From positions 1 to 48,638 of the IMG/VR virus record IMGVR_UViG_3300031631_000005: DNA of 48,638 nt; one strand, given 5' to 3'. Under the pieces are notes generated by a model. That model searched no databases. It saw only the letters and a list, made by a program, of their open reading frames with translations, and had not been told where the DNA came from. This stretch comes from a virus. This document shows, piece by piece, positions 8,846 through 18,200 of this stretch (positions are counted from its first letter, which is position 1; each line of letters starts with the position of its first letter). The position numbers and the translations under genes are program-made.

Positions 8846-9331
8846 ATGACCATTAAACACACTGAGAAATCAATACAAGATATTTTATTTAATTATTATT
8901 GCTATGATAAACATCACTCTCTTATAGTACCTAATGTTTCATTATTTAGTAAACGTTGGGAAGCTGATCTTGTTACTGTTACTAAATCAAACTTAACTAC
9001 AGAACTAGAAATAAAAACTTCTAGAGGAGACTATTTAAACGACTTCCGTAACAAAGTAAATAAACACAAAGCTTTAAAATTACGATATAAAAAGATTCCT
9101 AATTACTTTTACTTTTGTGTTGGTTCTCAATTTGTTAAGCTCTCAGAGATTCCAGAGTACTCAGGATTACTTTTTATAAAGAAAGATAATACTGTCAAAG
9201 TAATTAAAAAAGCTCCTCTATTACATAGTGTTAAGATACCAGTAAGACAAAGAAACTATTTAGAGCGTGGTCTTGTATATCGCTATTGGTCGCTTAGATT
9301 AAAGAATAATAAAACAGAAATGGGATTATAA
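8846..9331 (+). CDS. PD-(D/E)XK-type nuclease, MmcB-like
   Basis: The core motif is EADLVTV followed by TTELEIKTSRGDYLNDF (Glu-x-Lys). Then comes KHKALKLRYKKIPNYFYFCV and a PEYSGLLFI strand, the order of PD-(D/E)XK restriction-like folds found in MmcB-like repair nucleases and many phage proteins. Predicted role: metal-dependent DNA endonuclease in repair, recombination or genome processing. It is packed between two unknown genes with gaps of 2-3 bases, so it is part of a short operon. No leader is present. Confidence 0.75.
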   Translation: MTIKHTEKSIQDILFNYYCYDKHHSLIVPNVSLFSKRWEADLVTVTKSNLTTELEIKTSRGDYLNDFRNKVNKHKALKLRYKKIPNYFYFCVGSQFVKLSEIPEYSGLLFIKKDNTVKVIKKAPLLHSVKIPVRQRNYLERGLVYRYWSLRLKNNKTEMGL

Positions 9332-9334
9332 ATA

Positions 9335-9703
9335 ATGGAAAGAAAGATAGTGTTAGCAGAGAAAGATAGTAAGCTTTATTTAGAAATGGGTGGTTGTAAA
9401 CTATCTATAGAAATTGTAGATAATAATATTAACATAGCTATTGATGGTGATATTAATATTGGTATTAATGGAGAGTTTGGTTTAGCTACTAAAAATAATA
9501 AAATATGTTTTGACACTATTAATAGTTCTATTCATATGAATAGTAGAGTATCTAAAGCCTTAAAAGATTTACCGGAGAGTAAAGAATATTTAAAATCATT
9601 AGAGACTGAAAGAAAACTTAATACTAAGAAACAACAAGAATATGGATTAACGCTAAAGACTTTAAAACAAAGAATATCTAAAATTGAAAAACACTATGTT
9701 TAA
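9335..9703 (+). CDS. Unknown 122-aa protein
   Basis: Starts three bases after the nuclease gene. The N-terminal half is a hydrophobic-alternating beta-like stretch (LEMGGCKLSIEIVDNNINIA, then GDINIGINGEFG). The C-terminal third is a basic coiled-coil-like helix (LKSLETERKLNTKKQQEYG). No family is recognised. Operon context with the PD-(D/E)XK nuclease is the only hint of function. Confidence 0.65.
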   Translation: MERKIVLAEKDSKLYLEMGGCKLSIEIVDNNINIAIDGDINIGINGEFGLATKNNKICFDTINSSIHMNSRVSKALKDLPESKEYLKSLETERKLNTKKQQEYGLTLKTLKQRISKIEKHYV

Positions 9704-9732
9704 ATAATAGTAATAAAGAACCCAAAAAGAAA

Positions 9733-10453
9733 ATAGAATGTAGTTTACCTGAACATAAATATAATACTAAGAAAAAAGAATTTTATGTTTATATTCTTTT
9801 AGATACACGCAAACAAAAGAAAAGATATAGTAGATGGGTATTTGAACATGAACCTTTTTATGTTGGAAAAGGGAGTGGGGATAGAGCTTATCATCATTTA
9901 TGTTCTGGTGCTATCACTAATAGAACAAGTAGGAATGATTTTAAATCTAATATAATACAAAAAATAGTTAAACAAACTAAAGATGTTCCAAAAATTAGGT
10001 TCATTAACAACTTAACAGAAAAACAAGCCCATGAATTAGAAATAAAATTAATAAGTATAATTGGTAGGCGAGATAAAAAAGAAGGCCCACTTACTAATCT
10101 TACTAATGGTGGGGGAAGGAATAACTGGCAGGGTATGGACTGAAAAGATGAAAAAAGATCAGTCTAAGAGAGTATTAAAATATTATGCTTCTTTATCGAA
10201 AGAAGAAAAAGCTTCTAAATCTAAACTTATGATTGAGTCCCGACACAAATATGATACTAATGATTATATTAATAGAGTCTATGAATTATATGGTGATTCT
10301 TTAAAAGTTGTTGGAAAGTATAATAGTTGTGATGAGTATATTAAACATATCTGCAAAAAGTGTAATTTTATTTGGAACGCTAAGTCTTCATATATAAAGT
10401 ATAGAGTTCCTTCTTGTCCAAATTGTAAAAAATTAAAAAAAGGAGGTGATTGA
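9733..10453 (+). pseudogene. GIY-YIG homing endonuclease, frameshifted and lacking an ATG start
   Basis: The first frame reads EFYVYILLDTRK, then PFYVGKGSGDRAYHHL, then GPLTNLTNGGG, the GIY-YIG nuclease core. It has no ATG upstream; ATA 9733 is the first plausible non-canonical start. At 10111-10115 a run of five G shifts the frame. With four G the protein would read TNGGEGITGRVWTEKMKKDQ, the usual continuation of the family. The remainder (to TGA 10451-10453) ends in a Cys-rich zinc-ribbon-like segment (HICKKCNFIW and PSCPNCKK), like that in the endonuclease at 40105. It abuts the PAAR gene, whose ribosome site lies in its last codons. Confidence 0.75.
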
Positions 10454-10454
10454 T

Positions 10455-10745
10455 ATGGCTGGCGTCGTTCGTAAAGGAGATGTCTGCTCTTGAGTGTCAG
10501 GACATGGGTGCTATCCACCACGACCATCATCTTCATGGAGTCCTGATGTATTTGCCAATGGTCTAGAAGTAGAAAGGCGAACTGATACTATGGAAAGTCA
10601 CTGCTGAGGAATCCCGTGCCATTCTGGGACTCATGATGGTGTGCATAATGTATATGCAAACGGGCTTGATATACAAATTATAGATGATCCTATCAGTTGC
10701 GGGTCTACTTGCTCTGGAGGTTCAGGAGATGTACTTGATAATTAA
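10455..10745 (+). pseudogene. PAAR-type spike-tip protein with two in-frame TGA codons
   Basis: A strong AAGGAGGTGATTGAT ribosome site precedes ATG 10455. The frame reads MAGVVRKGDVCS, TGA (10491-10493), VSGHGCYPPRPSSS, SPDVFANG, MESHC, TGA (10605-10607), GIPCHSG, VYANGLDIQIIDDPIS, CGSTCSGG, then TAA 10743-10745. This is the PAAR-repeat pattern of the cone that caps the membrane-piercing spike of contractile tails (T4 gp5.4 family). Apart from the two TGAs the gene is full length (96 codons) and keeps its Cys/His metal ligands. In relatives I recall Cys or Gly near the second TGA. It may be decayed, or read through. Confidence 0.75.
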
Positions 10746-10778
10746 GATAAGTTAATACGGTAGGGGGTTAATAAAATT

Positions 10779-11135
10779 ATGTTTAAATCTAAAAGGTCAA
10801 TGTCTTCTATAATTGGTTCTAATATATCTAAAAGTATTATTATAGCAGGTCCTGCTGGAGAAGCATTAGCGCAAGTAGTTCCTGCATTACAAATATTTAT
10901 GTCACTATTAGAAGGAGAAGATGCCCCACTTAGTAATGCACCACCTGATATAAAAGATAAAACTAAAGAGATTATTATTGAAATTAAAGACTTAGTTTCT
11001 AAGATAAATGCTATGGTTGGTGAGGGTATATTAGTAAAGAAAGAAGATACAAATATAAAAGATGCTAATGATGATAATAAGAAAAAAGCAGAGACCAAGA
11101 CTAAAAAGATTAATAAGAAGAAAAATAAGGATTAA
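10779..11135 (+). CDS. Unknown 118-aa protein, hydrophobic centre and basic tail
   Basis: AGGGGG lies before ATG 10779. Residues about 15-50 are a hydrophobic Gly/Ala-rich segment (IIIAGPAGEALAQVVPALQI) that may be membrane-seeking or an amphipathic helix. Next comes an acidic stretch and a strongly Lys-rich C-terminus. Located directly after the PAAR tip gene, it could be a small tail or baseplate-associated protein, but no family is recognised. Confidence 0.6.
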   Translation: MFKSKRSMSSIIGSNISKSIIIAGPAGEALAQVVPALQIFMSLLEGEDAPLSNAPPDIKDKTKEIIIEIKDLVSKINAMVGEGILVKKEDTNIKDANDDNKKKAETKTKKINKKKNKD

Positions 11136-11140
11136 TAAAT

Positions 11141-11194
11141 ATGATACTTATTACTAAAGATGATATCTATAAGTATTTGAAACCAAAAGTATAA
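11141..11194 (+). CDS. Possible 17-aa micro-ORF
   Basis: ATG 11141 follows AAGG at 11127-11130 and encodes MILITKDDIYKYLKPKV before TAA. Spacing is acceptable and it fills the gap between two genes, but it is too short to judge. It may be a remnant. Confidence 0.25.
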   Translation: MILITKDDIYKYLKPKV

Positions 11195-11207
11195 GAGTGG
11201 TATATTT

Positions 11208-11744
11208 ATGGAATATTCAAAAGTAACTATTAAAGCAATGTCTAATATACAAAAACCGACTACTGCAATGATTAATTATTTTCTTAAAAGGAACGCCGAG
11301 CATATTGAAGGTGTTAGGCTTGCTATTAAAGAAATAAATAAGTTAGATATAAATATTAATCAAGTTAATTTGTCTAAAAGGGGTATTAAACATGATGCTT
11401 CTAAAACAGCAAGTGACATAGAATATTTACCCTATGTATGGATAACAGAATCACATAGGCCGGGGTCTAAGTATAGTAAATTACCAGAATCTATAACCAA
11501 GTATACTGATAAAGCCTGGCAACATCATTGTAGGCATAATAGACACCATCCTGGTTATTATAAATCACCAAGTCTTATGACTAATGAAGATATTGGCGAG
11601 TGTTGCGCGGATTTAATTTCTGTAGGACATGAAATGGGTAATAAAGCTAGTGATTATTTCAAACAGAAATTATCTAAAGAGCATAAGTTCGATAGTGAAC
11701 AACTAAAACTCATTAATAAGATATTTAAAGAATTGGAAGAATAG
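11208..11744 (+). CDS. DUF5662-like HD-motif protein with class A leader
   Basis: Begins MEYSKVTIKAMSN, a class A-like leader. The body has H62-D63-x-x-K66 (KHDASK), H106-H107, then N-R-H-H-P (HNRHHPGYY, 110-118) and a following D-x-x-E/C helix. This arrangement resembles DUF5662, a phage and bacterial family with conserved His/Asp residues whose activity is, as far as I know, not established. A truncated near-identical copy of its last 53 codons lies at 12296-12457. It is followed after two bases by the Nudix gene. Probably packaged, from the leader (inference). Confidence 0.7.
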   Translation: MEYSKVTIKAMSNIQKPTTAMINYFLKRNAEHIEGVRLAIKEINKLDININQVNLSKRGIKHDASKTASDIEYLPYVWITESHRPGSKYSKLPESITKYTDKAWQHHCRHNRHHPGYYKSPSLMTNEDIGECCADLISVGHEMGNKASDYFKQKLSKEHKFDSEQLKLINKIFKELEE

Positions 11745-11746
11745 TT

Positions 11747-12235
11747 ATGACTATAGAATATGTAAATATAACTGTAAAAGCAGATGACTATGATAACAAA
11801 GCTGGTAAACCTTTTTGGGGTGATTTAGGTGCTGGAATATTATGTATATCCAAGAAAACTAAAAAAATATTAGTTAGTTATAGATCTAAATATGTTAATA
11901 ACCCCCATACTTGGGGTACAGTTGGTGGCGCAGTAGATGATACAGATAAGTCTAATATACAAAAAGCAGCCTCAAGAGAATTTAAAGAAGAAACAGGGTA
12001 TTCTAAGAAAATGAAATTGTATTCTGCTTTTGTATTTAAGACAGAAGGATTTGAGTATAATAATTTTATCGGTTTAATTGATAATGAATTTAAACCAGTT
12101 CTAGATTGGGAAACAGAAAAGTTTAAGTGGGTTACTTATGACGAGTTAGTAAAATTAAAGCCTAAACATCACGGTTTAAAATCATTATTAAATGATAAAA
12201 AAACAGTAAAACTTATTAAAAAGATACTTAAATAG
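11747..12235 (+). CDS. Nudix hydrolase with class A leader
   Basis: The Nudix box is GGAVDDTDKSN followed by ASREFKEETGY (about residues 60-85), including the R77-E78 and E81-E82 catalytic pairs. The first box Glu is replaced by Asp/Ser, and the box is slightly longer than GX5EX7REUXEEXGU. The N-terminus MTIEYVNITVKADD matches the class A leader. Nudix enzymes hydrolyse nucleoside diphosphates linked to another group (ADP-ribose, NADH, NTPs). In T4 NudE acts on ADP-ribose and Ap-nA compounds. Beside ADP-ribosyltransferase-like genes, an ADP-ribose-related role is a reasonable guess. Confidence 0.85.
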   Translation: MTIEYVNITVKADDYDNKAGKPFWGDLGAGILCISKKTKKILVSYRSKYVNNPHTWGTVGGAVDDTDKSNIQKAASREFKEETGYSKKMKLYSAFVFKTEGFEYNNFIGLIDNEFKPVLDWETEKFKWVTYDELVKLKPKHHGLKSLLNDKKTVKLIKKILK

Positions 12236-12295
12236 AGTACAGTTAGACACCAGTAGTTAATAATAACAGATAGATAAACTAAGGAGAACAACAAC

Positions 12296-12457
12296 AATGA
12301 AGATATTGGTGAAATGGCTGCTGACTTAATTGCTGTTGGTAGAGAAATGGGTAATAAAGCTAGTGATTATTTTAAGTCTAATTTATCTAAAGAGCATAAG
12401 TTCGATAGTGAGCAACTAAAACTCATTAATAAGATATTTAAAGAGTTAGAAGGATAA
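12296..12457 (+). pseudogene. Truncated duplicate of the DUF5662-like gene
   Basis: The frame from 12296 encodes NEDIGEMAADLIAVGREMGN onward to KELEG, TAA 12455-12457, matching the last 53 codons of 11208-11744. The 3' half is almost identical in DNA sequence. It has no start codon in frame; ATG 12298 opens another frame of only ten codons. It is a recent partial duplication, and its stop supplies the upstream context (GAAGGATAACA) for the next gene. The remaining bases 12236-12295 show no gene. Confidence 0.8.
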
Positions 12458-12459
12458 CA

Positions 12460-12945
12460 ATGAAATATATTAAAATAAAAGCAATTAAGAAAATATCTAT
12501 AAGTTTGATAGAAAAACAAATAAAAGAATTTTCTAAACAACCTTTAAAGTTTGAACCTTTTGAAGATGCACCAAAGTATAATCAATATAGTAAATATAAA
12601 ACACCTAATGATTTTGCAGGTCAGTGTGGTAATCTTATAGAAGCTTTTGGTAATTTTCTAAAAGATAAAAAGATATTTGAAGATGATACCTTTTTTCAGT
12701 CTGTTCATCTAAAAAAAGATATACTAAAACATGCTAAGAAAAACTCTAAAGATGTATGTCTAAATCATGTTATTTTAAAGATAGGAGACTATTATGTAGA
12801 TTTATCTCCTATGCAGTTTTACTTTACAAAAAAGAAATATCTTATATTAACAAAAAGTGAGGCTAAAAAATACTATACAGATTTTGAGAGATTAATAAGT
12901 TTTAAGACACGTAAACCAGTTAAAGATAGTAAAAATTTGTATTAA
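12460..12945 (+). CDS. Papain-like Cys-His-Asp protein with class A leader
   Basis: Starts MKYIKIKAIKKIS (class A leader). The body shows GQC56GN, LNH103VILKIG and YYVD114LSPMQF. A Cys at a helix start, a His at the head of a strand and an Asp in the next strand is the arrangement of papain-like and transglutaminase-like cysteine enzymes, including several toxin effectors (proteases, deamidases, amidases). I cannot name the substrate. As leader-bearing cargo it would be delivered into the host at infection, which suits an effector (inference). The start is supported by AAGGATAACAATG. Confidence 0.6.
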   Translation: MKYIKIKAIKKISISLIEKQIKEFSKQPLKFEPFEDAPKYNQYSKYKTPNDFAGQCGNLIEAFGNFLKDKKIFEDDTFFQSVHLKKDILKHAKKNSKDVCLNHVILKIGDYYVDLSPMQFYFTKKKYLILTKSEAKKYYTDFERLISFKTRKPVKDSKNLY

Positions 12946-13004
12946 ATAATAGACAAATAGTTAGATAATCAATAAATTAATAATAATTATAAGAGATCAA
13001 AGAC

Positions 13005-13304
13005 ATGAAGGTTAAAATTAACACTATATTAAAGAACTTGGATGGTTTGGACATTACTGTAAATGATAATAGTAAAGTAGCTATTGTAGACATTAAGTAT
13101 GTATGTATTAATTCGCTGCTTAACAATTATAAGGATTAAGAAAACTCAGTAGCAGATATTAAATTGAAGAGATTTGATTTAGCATTAAGATTACAGAAAA
13201 CAGAAGAAATTGTAGAACTTAAAAAACTTATTAATCTATCATAGGGTATATTAATTACAGGTCAGCTATTTAACATTATTGAAGGAAAAGAGGTTAAACT
13301 ATAA
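13005..13304 (+). pseudogene. Conserved small phage gene with in-frame TAA and TAG
   Basis: ATG 13005 opens MKVKINTILKNLDGLDI and reads to TAA at 13137-13139. The same frame continues (ENSVADIKLKRFDLALRLQK) to TAG 13242-13244 and again (GILITGQLFNIIEG) to TAA 13302-13304. In phage genomes this arrangement, a K.LDG N-terminus, then K.KRFDLA.K, then a GQ....IE end, is familiar to me as a roughly 100-residue protein of unknown function. Frame and length are conserved but two stops interrupt it, so it is either decayed or recoded. Confidence 0.55.
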
Positions 13305-13308
13305 TATT

Positions 13309-13593
13309 ATGAAATACATAGAACTTGATATTAATTTGAAAGAAAGGCTCAAGTTCTTATTTTTTGGATTAATTAGAGAAGATGTAATTCTAAGATATTC
13401 AGGAAAACATTATAGTAAAACATCGGAAGATACATATGTTCCAAAAAGTAAACATAAAATTAAAAAGGAGGATACAAATGGCCCCGACATAGATAATGTT
13501 ATAGTAGTAGAAGATGATACAGAGGGTATAATGGGAGATATACCTTTTTTTGATTTAAACCCAGCTAATGTTAAATCAAATATAAAGGAATAA
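13309..13593 (+). CDS. Small conserved protein upstream of portal module
   Basis: I choose ATG 13309 (MKYIELDINLKERLKFLFFG) rather than an upstream TTG at 13279. The first 35 residues are hydrophobic and amphipathic (LKFLFFGLIREDVILRYSG), followed by an acidic, low-complexity tail. It begins 5 bases after the preceding interrupted gene and ends 3 bases before the actin-like gene. The N-terminus superficially resembles class A leaders but lacks the Glu-Ser junction. Function unknown; location suggests head or neck assembly. Confidence 0.6.
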   Translation: MKYIELDINLKERLKFLFFGLIREDVILRYSGKHYSKTSEDTYVPKSKHKIKKEDTNGPDIDNVIVVEDDTEGIMGDIPFFDLNPANVKSNIKE

Positions 13594-13596
13594 ACA

Positions 13597-14823
13597 ATGA
13601 GTATTCCTAAATTAACAGATTTCTTGCCTAACATAGGGATCGAAATAGAAAACGAATTGGAGATAGATATGGAAAATACACAGATACAAACACAATCAGT
13701 AGGAAAAGAAGATAATAGTATTAAAACCATGACAAATAAAAATATCAAATCAGAAGACACTATAGTAGTTGATAAAAATAAAGAAGAAGATAATAGTATT
13801 AGATATGGTGTAGGACTAGATGTTGGTACAGGATTTCTCGTTAGTGCAAGTTTTGGAACTTCAATGACATATAAGACTATAAGAAACGCATTTCTAGAAA
13901 TAGATAAGAAAAAGTTTAATCCTGCTTTATTTGATAAAAATAAAATATCTTATATGGATATGAATGATAAGATACTTGTAGTTGGTGAAGATGCTCTTGA
14001 GTTTGCTAAAGTAAGTAATCAAGCTGCACAAAGACCTTTAAGTGATGGTATAATTAATCCTAAAGAAAAAAACTCAGGACCTATACTTAAAGAAATGTTT
14101 GATTACATTATTAAAAAATCTATTAAGAAAGATAATGAACACCTAGTTTTCTCTATTCCGGGTAATCAACTTAATAATCCTGACTTTGATACGTTCTATC
14201 ACAGTATGTCTATAGAAAGTTTATGTGCAAGTTTTGGTGTTCAAGCTAGTCCTATCAATGAAGGTTATGCTGTAGCTATTTCTGAATTAGGTGTTAAAGA
14301 ATCATTAACAGCTCTAAGCTTTAGCTTCGGAGCCGGGCTCGTAAATACCTGCCTTACTTATAAAGGGATTAATATATTTGAATTTAGTATTGATAAATCT
14401 GGTGACTTTATTGATATTCAAAGTGCTAAGGCTGTAGGAGAATCAGTATCACTTATTTCTAGTATTAAAGAAAAAGAATTAGATTTATCTATGGATGAGT
14501 TTAGTATTCCCCCAGAAGAAAGAGCATTACTCTATAGTTATAGATTTGTAATTCAAAATGTATTAACTACTGTAAAGAAAGCCTTCTCATCAAAAGATGT
14601 TAATGTTAGAATACTAGAACCCATACCAGTTATAATTAGTGGTGGTACATCAAAACCAGCAGGCTTTATTGATTTATTTAAGAAACAACTTAATACAACT
14701 AAACTTCCTTTTGAAGTTAGTGAAGTTATACATGCAAGTGACCCATTAAAATCAGTGGCTCGCGGTTGCTGTCTGTACGCTCAAATGCTAGAAGAAAGTG
14801 AAAATGAAGATGATAATAATTAA
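13597..14823 (+). CDS. Actin-like ATPase (ParM/MreB/Hsp70 fold) in the head module
   Basis: After a 68-residue acidic, low-complexity N-terminal extension, the actin-fold nucleotide motifs appear in order: phosphate-1 GVGLDVGTGFLVSA (71-84), phosphate-2 LSFSFGAGLVNTC (about 243) and the adenosine motif PVIISGGTSKPAGF (about 345). The connecting region PIPVIISGG and the late SDPLKSVARGCCLYA helix also fit. In the phosphate-2 motif Asp is replaced by Ser (SFGAG). Actin-like proteins move plasmids and position phage DNA, but this one sits immediately upstream of the portal genes, so an assembly or positioning role is possible. It ends 15 bases before the next gene. Confidence 0.75.
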   Translation: MSIPKLTDFLPNIGIEIENELEIDMENTQIQTQSVGKEDNSIKTMTNKNIKSEDTIVVDKNKEEDNSIRYGVGLDVGTGFLVSASFGTSMTYKTIRNAFLEIDKKKFNPALFDKNKISYMDMNDKILVVGEDALEFAKVSNQAAQRPLSDGIINPKEKNSGPILKEMFDYIIKKSIKKDNEHLVFSIPGNQLNNPDFDTFYHSMSIESLCASFGVQASPINEGYAVAISELGVKESLTALSFSFGAGLVNTCLTYKGINIFEFSIDKSGDFIDIQSAKAVGESVSLISSIKEKELDLSMDEFSIPPEERALLYSYRFVIQNVLTTVKKAFSSKDVNVRILEPIPVIISGGTSKPAGFIDLFKKQLNTTKLPFEVSEVIHASDPLKSVARGCCLYAQMLEESENEDDNN

Positions 14824-14838
14824 TATAGGAGTATTATA

Positions 14839-15255
14839 ATGTCAATAGCTCTATTTAGTAGTAAGAAAAAGATAAGTGGTAAATCAAGTGATAGAAATAA
14901 TACATATTGGGAATACACATTTCAAGCACCTTCTATATTAAAAGCTGATACATCAGATGTTATAGAATTTCCTCTATCTAGTTTCTTTACATTAGAAAGG
15001 TTTAAAATTGTATGTGGTTCATTAGATTTCAGTGTTTCTATTAGAACTAAAAAAGACTTATCATTACCTTCCTTATATGAAGTATTAACATACGATAATC
15101 TAAATCTTAAAAATCCTAATAATGTTGCTGTAAATGAATACATGATAAATTCAGACTATCCTGAAACATCTAATTTGTACATGGTTATTACTAATACAGA
15201 TGCAGTTAATCATACTGGGGTTATTTGGTTTCAGTTCCTAATATCACAAGGCTAA
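14839..15255 (+). CDS. Unknown 138-aa protein between actin-like gene and portal
   Basis: A good ribosome site (TAGGAGTATTATAATG) precedes ATG 14839. The sequence is beta-rich with few charged residues (TYWEYTFQAPSILKAD, VIEFPLSSFFTLE, HTGVIWFQFLISQ), as in small virion or decoration-type proteins. No family is recognised. Position between the actin-like gene and the portal suggests a head or neck component (inference). Confidence 0.6.
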   Translation: MSIALFSSKKKISGKSSDRNNTYWEYTFQAPSILKADTSDVIEFPLSSFFTLERFKIVCGSLDFSVSIRTKKDLSLPSLYEVLTYDNLNLKNPNNVAVNEYMINSDYPETSNLYMVITNTDAVNHTGVIWFQFLISQG

Positions 15256-15273
15256 TAATACTAAGAGGCAAAT

Positions 15274-18200
15274 ATGTTTAAATTAAACACTGCTAAAATG
15301 TTGGGATCAGGATCTACAGGATCTAATAATACAACACCCATGGTAGGATCTGCAAGTTTAAATACAAGTGTTAACACTACTTATACTAATTTTAATACTA
15401 GTCTATTAGAGAATATGGTAGATGACTTTAGTGAAAAAAGTTTAAATGACTTGTATAGAGAGATTTATTTATATGATACAGTTAGTGGTCCTACTGTTGA
15501 TCTAATGGCTAATTTGCCCTGGTCAACATTTACATTGACTGGAGTTAAAGATAAATCAATAATTAATATCTTTGAAGATTCAATAGCTGAATTAGGTGTA
15601 GTAGACTTAATGAGACAACTATCTGTTAGTTATTTAGTTCTTGGTAAGGTTATTGGATCTTTATTATTTAATGAGGATAGAGGTATCTTCACAGATATAA
15701 TTATGCAGAACCCTGATAACTGCACCTTGACAGAAATTCCATTAAAAGGTTATGATCCTAAAATTGATGTTATTGTTAGTCCCGAATTGAAACAATTTTT
15801 AAGATCAAAAGATCAAAGAGATAAAGAAGCACTAAAAGAAATTCCTAATGCACTAATGGTTAAACTATTAAAACAAAATAAAATAGAACTTGAACCACTG
15901 AGTACTCTGTATCTTAATAGAACTTCTATACCAGGAATAAAGAGCCTGAGTTATTACACAAGACTCTTACCTATATGGTTAATAGAAAAAGCATTAATGC
16001 GTGGAACTATTATAGCATCTTGGAAAAGACAAAGGTCCATATTGCATGTGACTTGTTTAACAGGCGATACTTTAGTAAGTACAGAGAAAGGTCTTATTAG
16101 AATTGATGAAATTATACCCCATAATCCTAAAGAATTTAGAGGAAAAACTACTAGTTTTCCTACCGATCTTAAAGTAAAAGGCTATGATGGTAAGTTTCAT
16201 AGTGCTAAGTACTGGCATTATAGAGGGTGTAAAGATACTATATCTATAACAACAGAACAAGGAAGAACTTTATCTTGTACACCTGACCATAAAATTTTAA
16301 TTTTGAATAGTAGCAAAAAGTTAGAATGGGTTGAAGCAAAAGACCTTGAAAATAAATTTATATGCATTGTAAATGATAATGAAAATTATTTACACGAAAA
16401 AGTTATTAAAATAGATAAAGGTAAAGAAGAACATGTTTATGATTTGACTATGGGTTATGGAACTAAGCCTGCTTTTATAGCTAATGGTATCATTTCCCAC
16501 AATTGCGGGAGTGACGATTGGGATGCTACGGACTCCCAGCTTGATTCTATATTATCATTATTTACTAACGCAGATCAAGACCCGCAAGGTGCCATAATTG
16601 CAACTCGTCCTGGTATAGAAACCAATGATGTAAGATCAGGCTCAGATTTCTGGAAAATAACAGATGAGTGGGATACTTTTAGTAATGCAAAAATGAGAGC
16701 TCTTGGTGTTAATGATAGCTTCCTTTGTCTATCGGGTGATACTACTATTTCAACAGATAGAGGCCTAATTACATTAACTGATCTTAGTAAAGATTTAGGA
16801 TTAAAAACTATTGAGAAAGATACTGGTATTGATATTGATTTAACTATTAAAGGTAAAACTGGTAAACCCGTTAAAGCTACTAAGTTTTGGTATAGAGGAG
16901 AAGATACTGTATATAAAATACTTACTAATAAGGGTTATAATGTTAGAACAACAAAAGATCATAAGATTCTTACACTTGGAGAAGAATTAAAACCGATTTG
17001 GGTCAAGACTAAAGACCTAACTACTAATTCTACATTATGTATAGATCAAAATGGTATTGATATAGTTAAAAATAAATTAAAATTAAACCTAGAAGATCCT
17101 ATTAAAGAAACTCATACTATAACTAAACCCGAGTACATGACACCTGAATTAGCTTATTTATTGGGTATAATAGTAACAGATAGAGTAATAGGTAAATATG
17201 GAATATCTCTAATTAACGCAGATGCATCGGTGCTATCAAAATTTAAAAGAAATATTAAGAAAGTTTTTAATACTGATATATCTTATACAGAGTTGAGTAG
17301 TATTAAAGGGGATAAATATGATATATTAGGTATTACAGGAACTTGCAAACAAAATACTTATGCTATAACAGTTAATAGTATACATATTGGGCAATGGTTT
17401 GCTCAACTTGGTGCAAGTCCTTATAAAAGAATTGAAGGAGAAGTAGGAGCTTATTATAAAGATGTTCCTTGGTCAATATTACAAGCTGACTTAGAAAGTA
17501 AACATGCTTTTATAGCAGGGTTTATTGACGGTGATGGTGGTGGTTCTGTAAACTATAATAGTGGGACTGATATAGGATTAATCTTTTATTCATCTTCATT
17601 TAGAATGATAAAACATTTACGAGTTCTTCTATTAGATATGGGGTATCCTTCATATACTATGGATGATTATTCAGGACTAAGTGTTAATAGTGCAGTTGGT
17701 TCTCATTTATATAAAAATATTCAGAAACAACTAGTACATGGTAGTAAATCTCAGTATGAAGCTACTGGTTCTACAATACAAAGAACTATAGGAATACCAA
17801 TTGAATCTATTAATATGTTTCTTAGGTCTAGATATATTGGAAGACAACAAAATGTAGGTGAATGGTTTGAAAATGATAAGGGTAAGCTCGTTTCAATTAA
17901 AACTTATGGTCGTAGAGTTAGTCCCTTTTTAGGATCTACTTTAAATGTAGACTCTAAGACTAAAAGAGGTGTACTTCCTTATGGTGTATATGAACAAGGT
18001 ACTTATGATGATTTATTACAAGTATTAAAACAAATAAGTGTTTCCTTTTACAAAAGAGTACTTAGTTTATTTGATATTAAATACTTCTTTGATAATGTTT
18101 CTTATGTTAAAGAAACTAATATTGTAAAATTATATGATCTAACTATTGAAAAGACAGAATCTCCTGCATTTGTAGCTAATGGAATAATAGTTCATAATAG

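Noticed and set aside
995-10745. Genome-wide recoding of TGA to Trp or Gly
   Set aside because: The large genes (portal, sheath, ligase, tape measure) have no in-frame TGA and use TGG for Trp. Several genes appear to end at TGA. Only a few small loci show the pattern.
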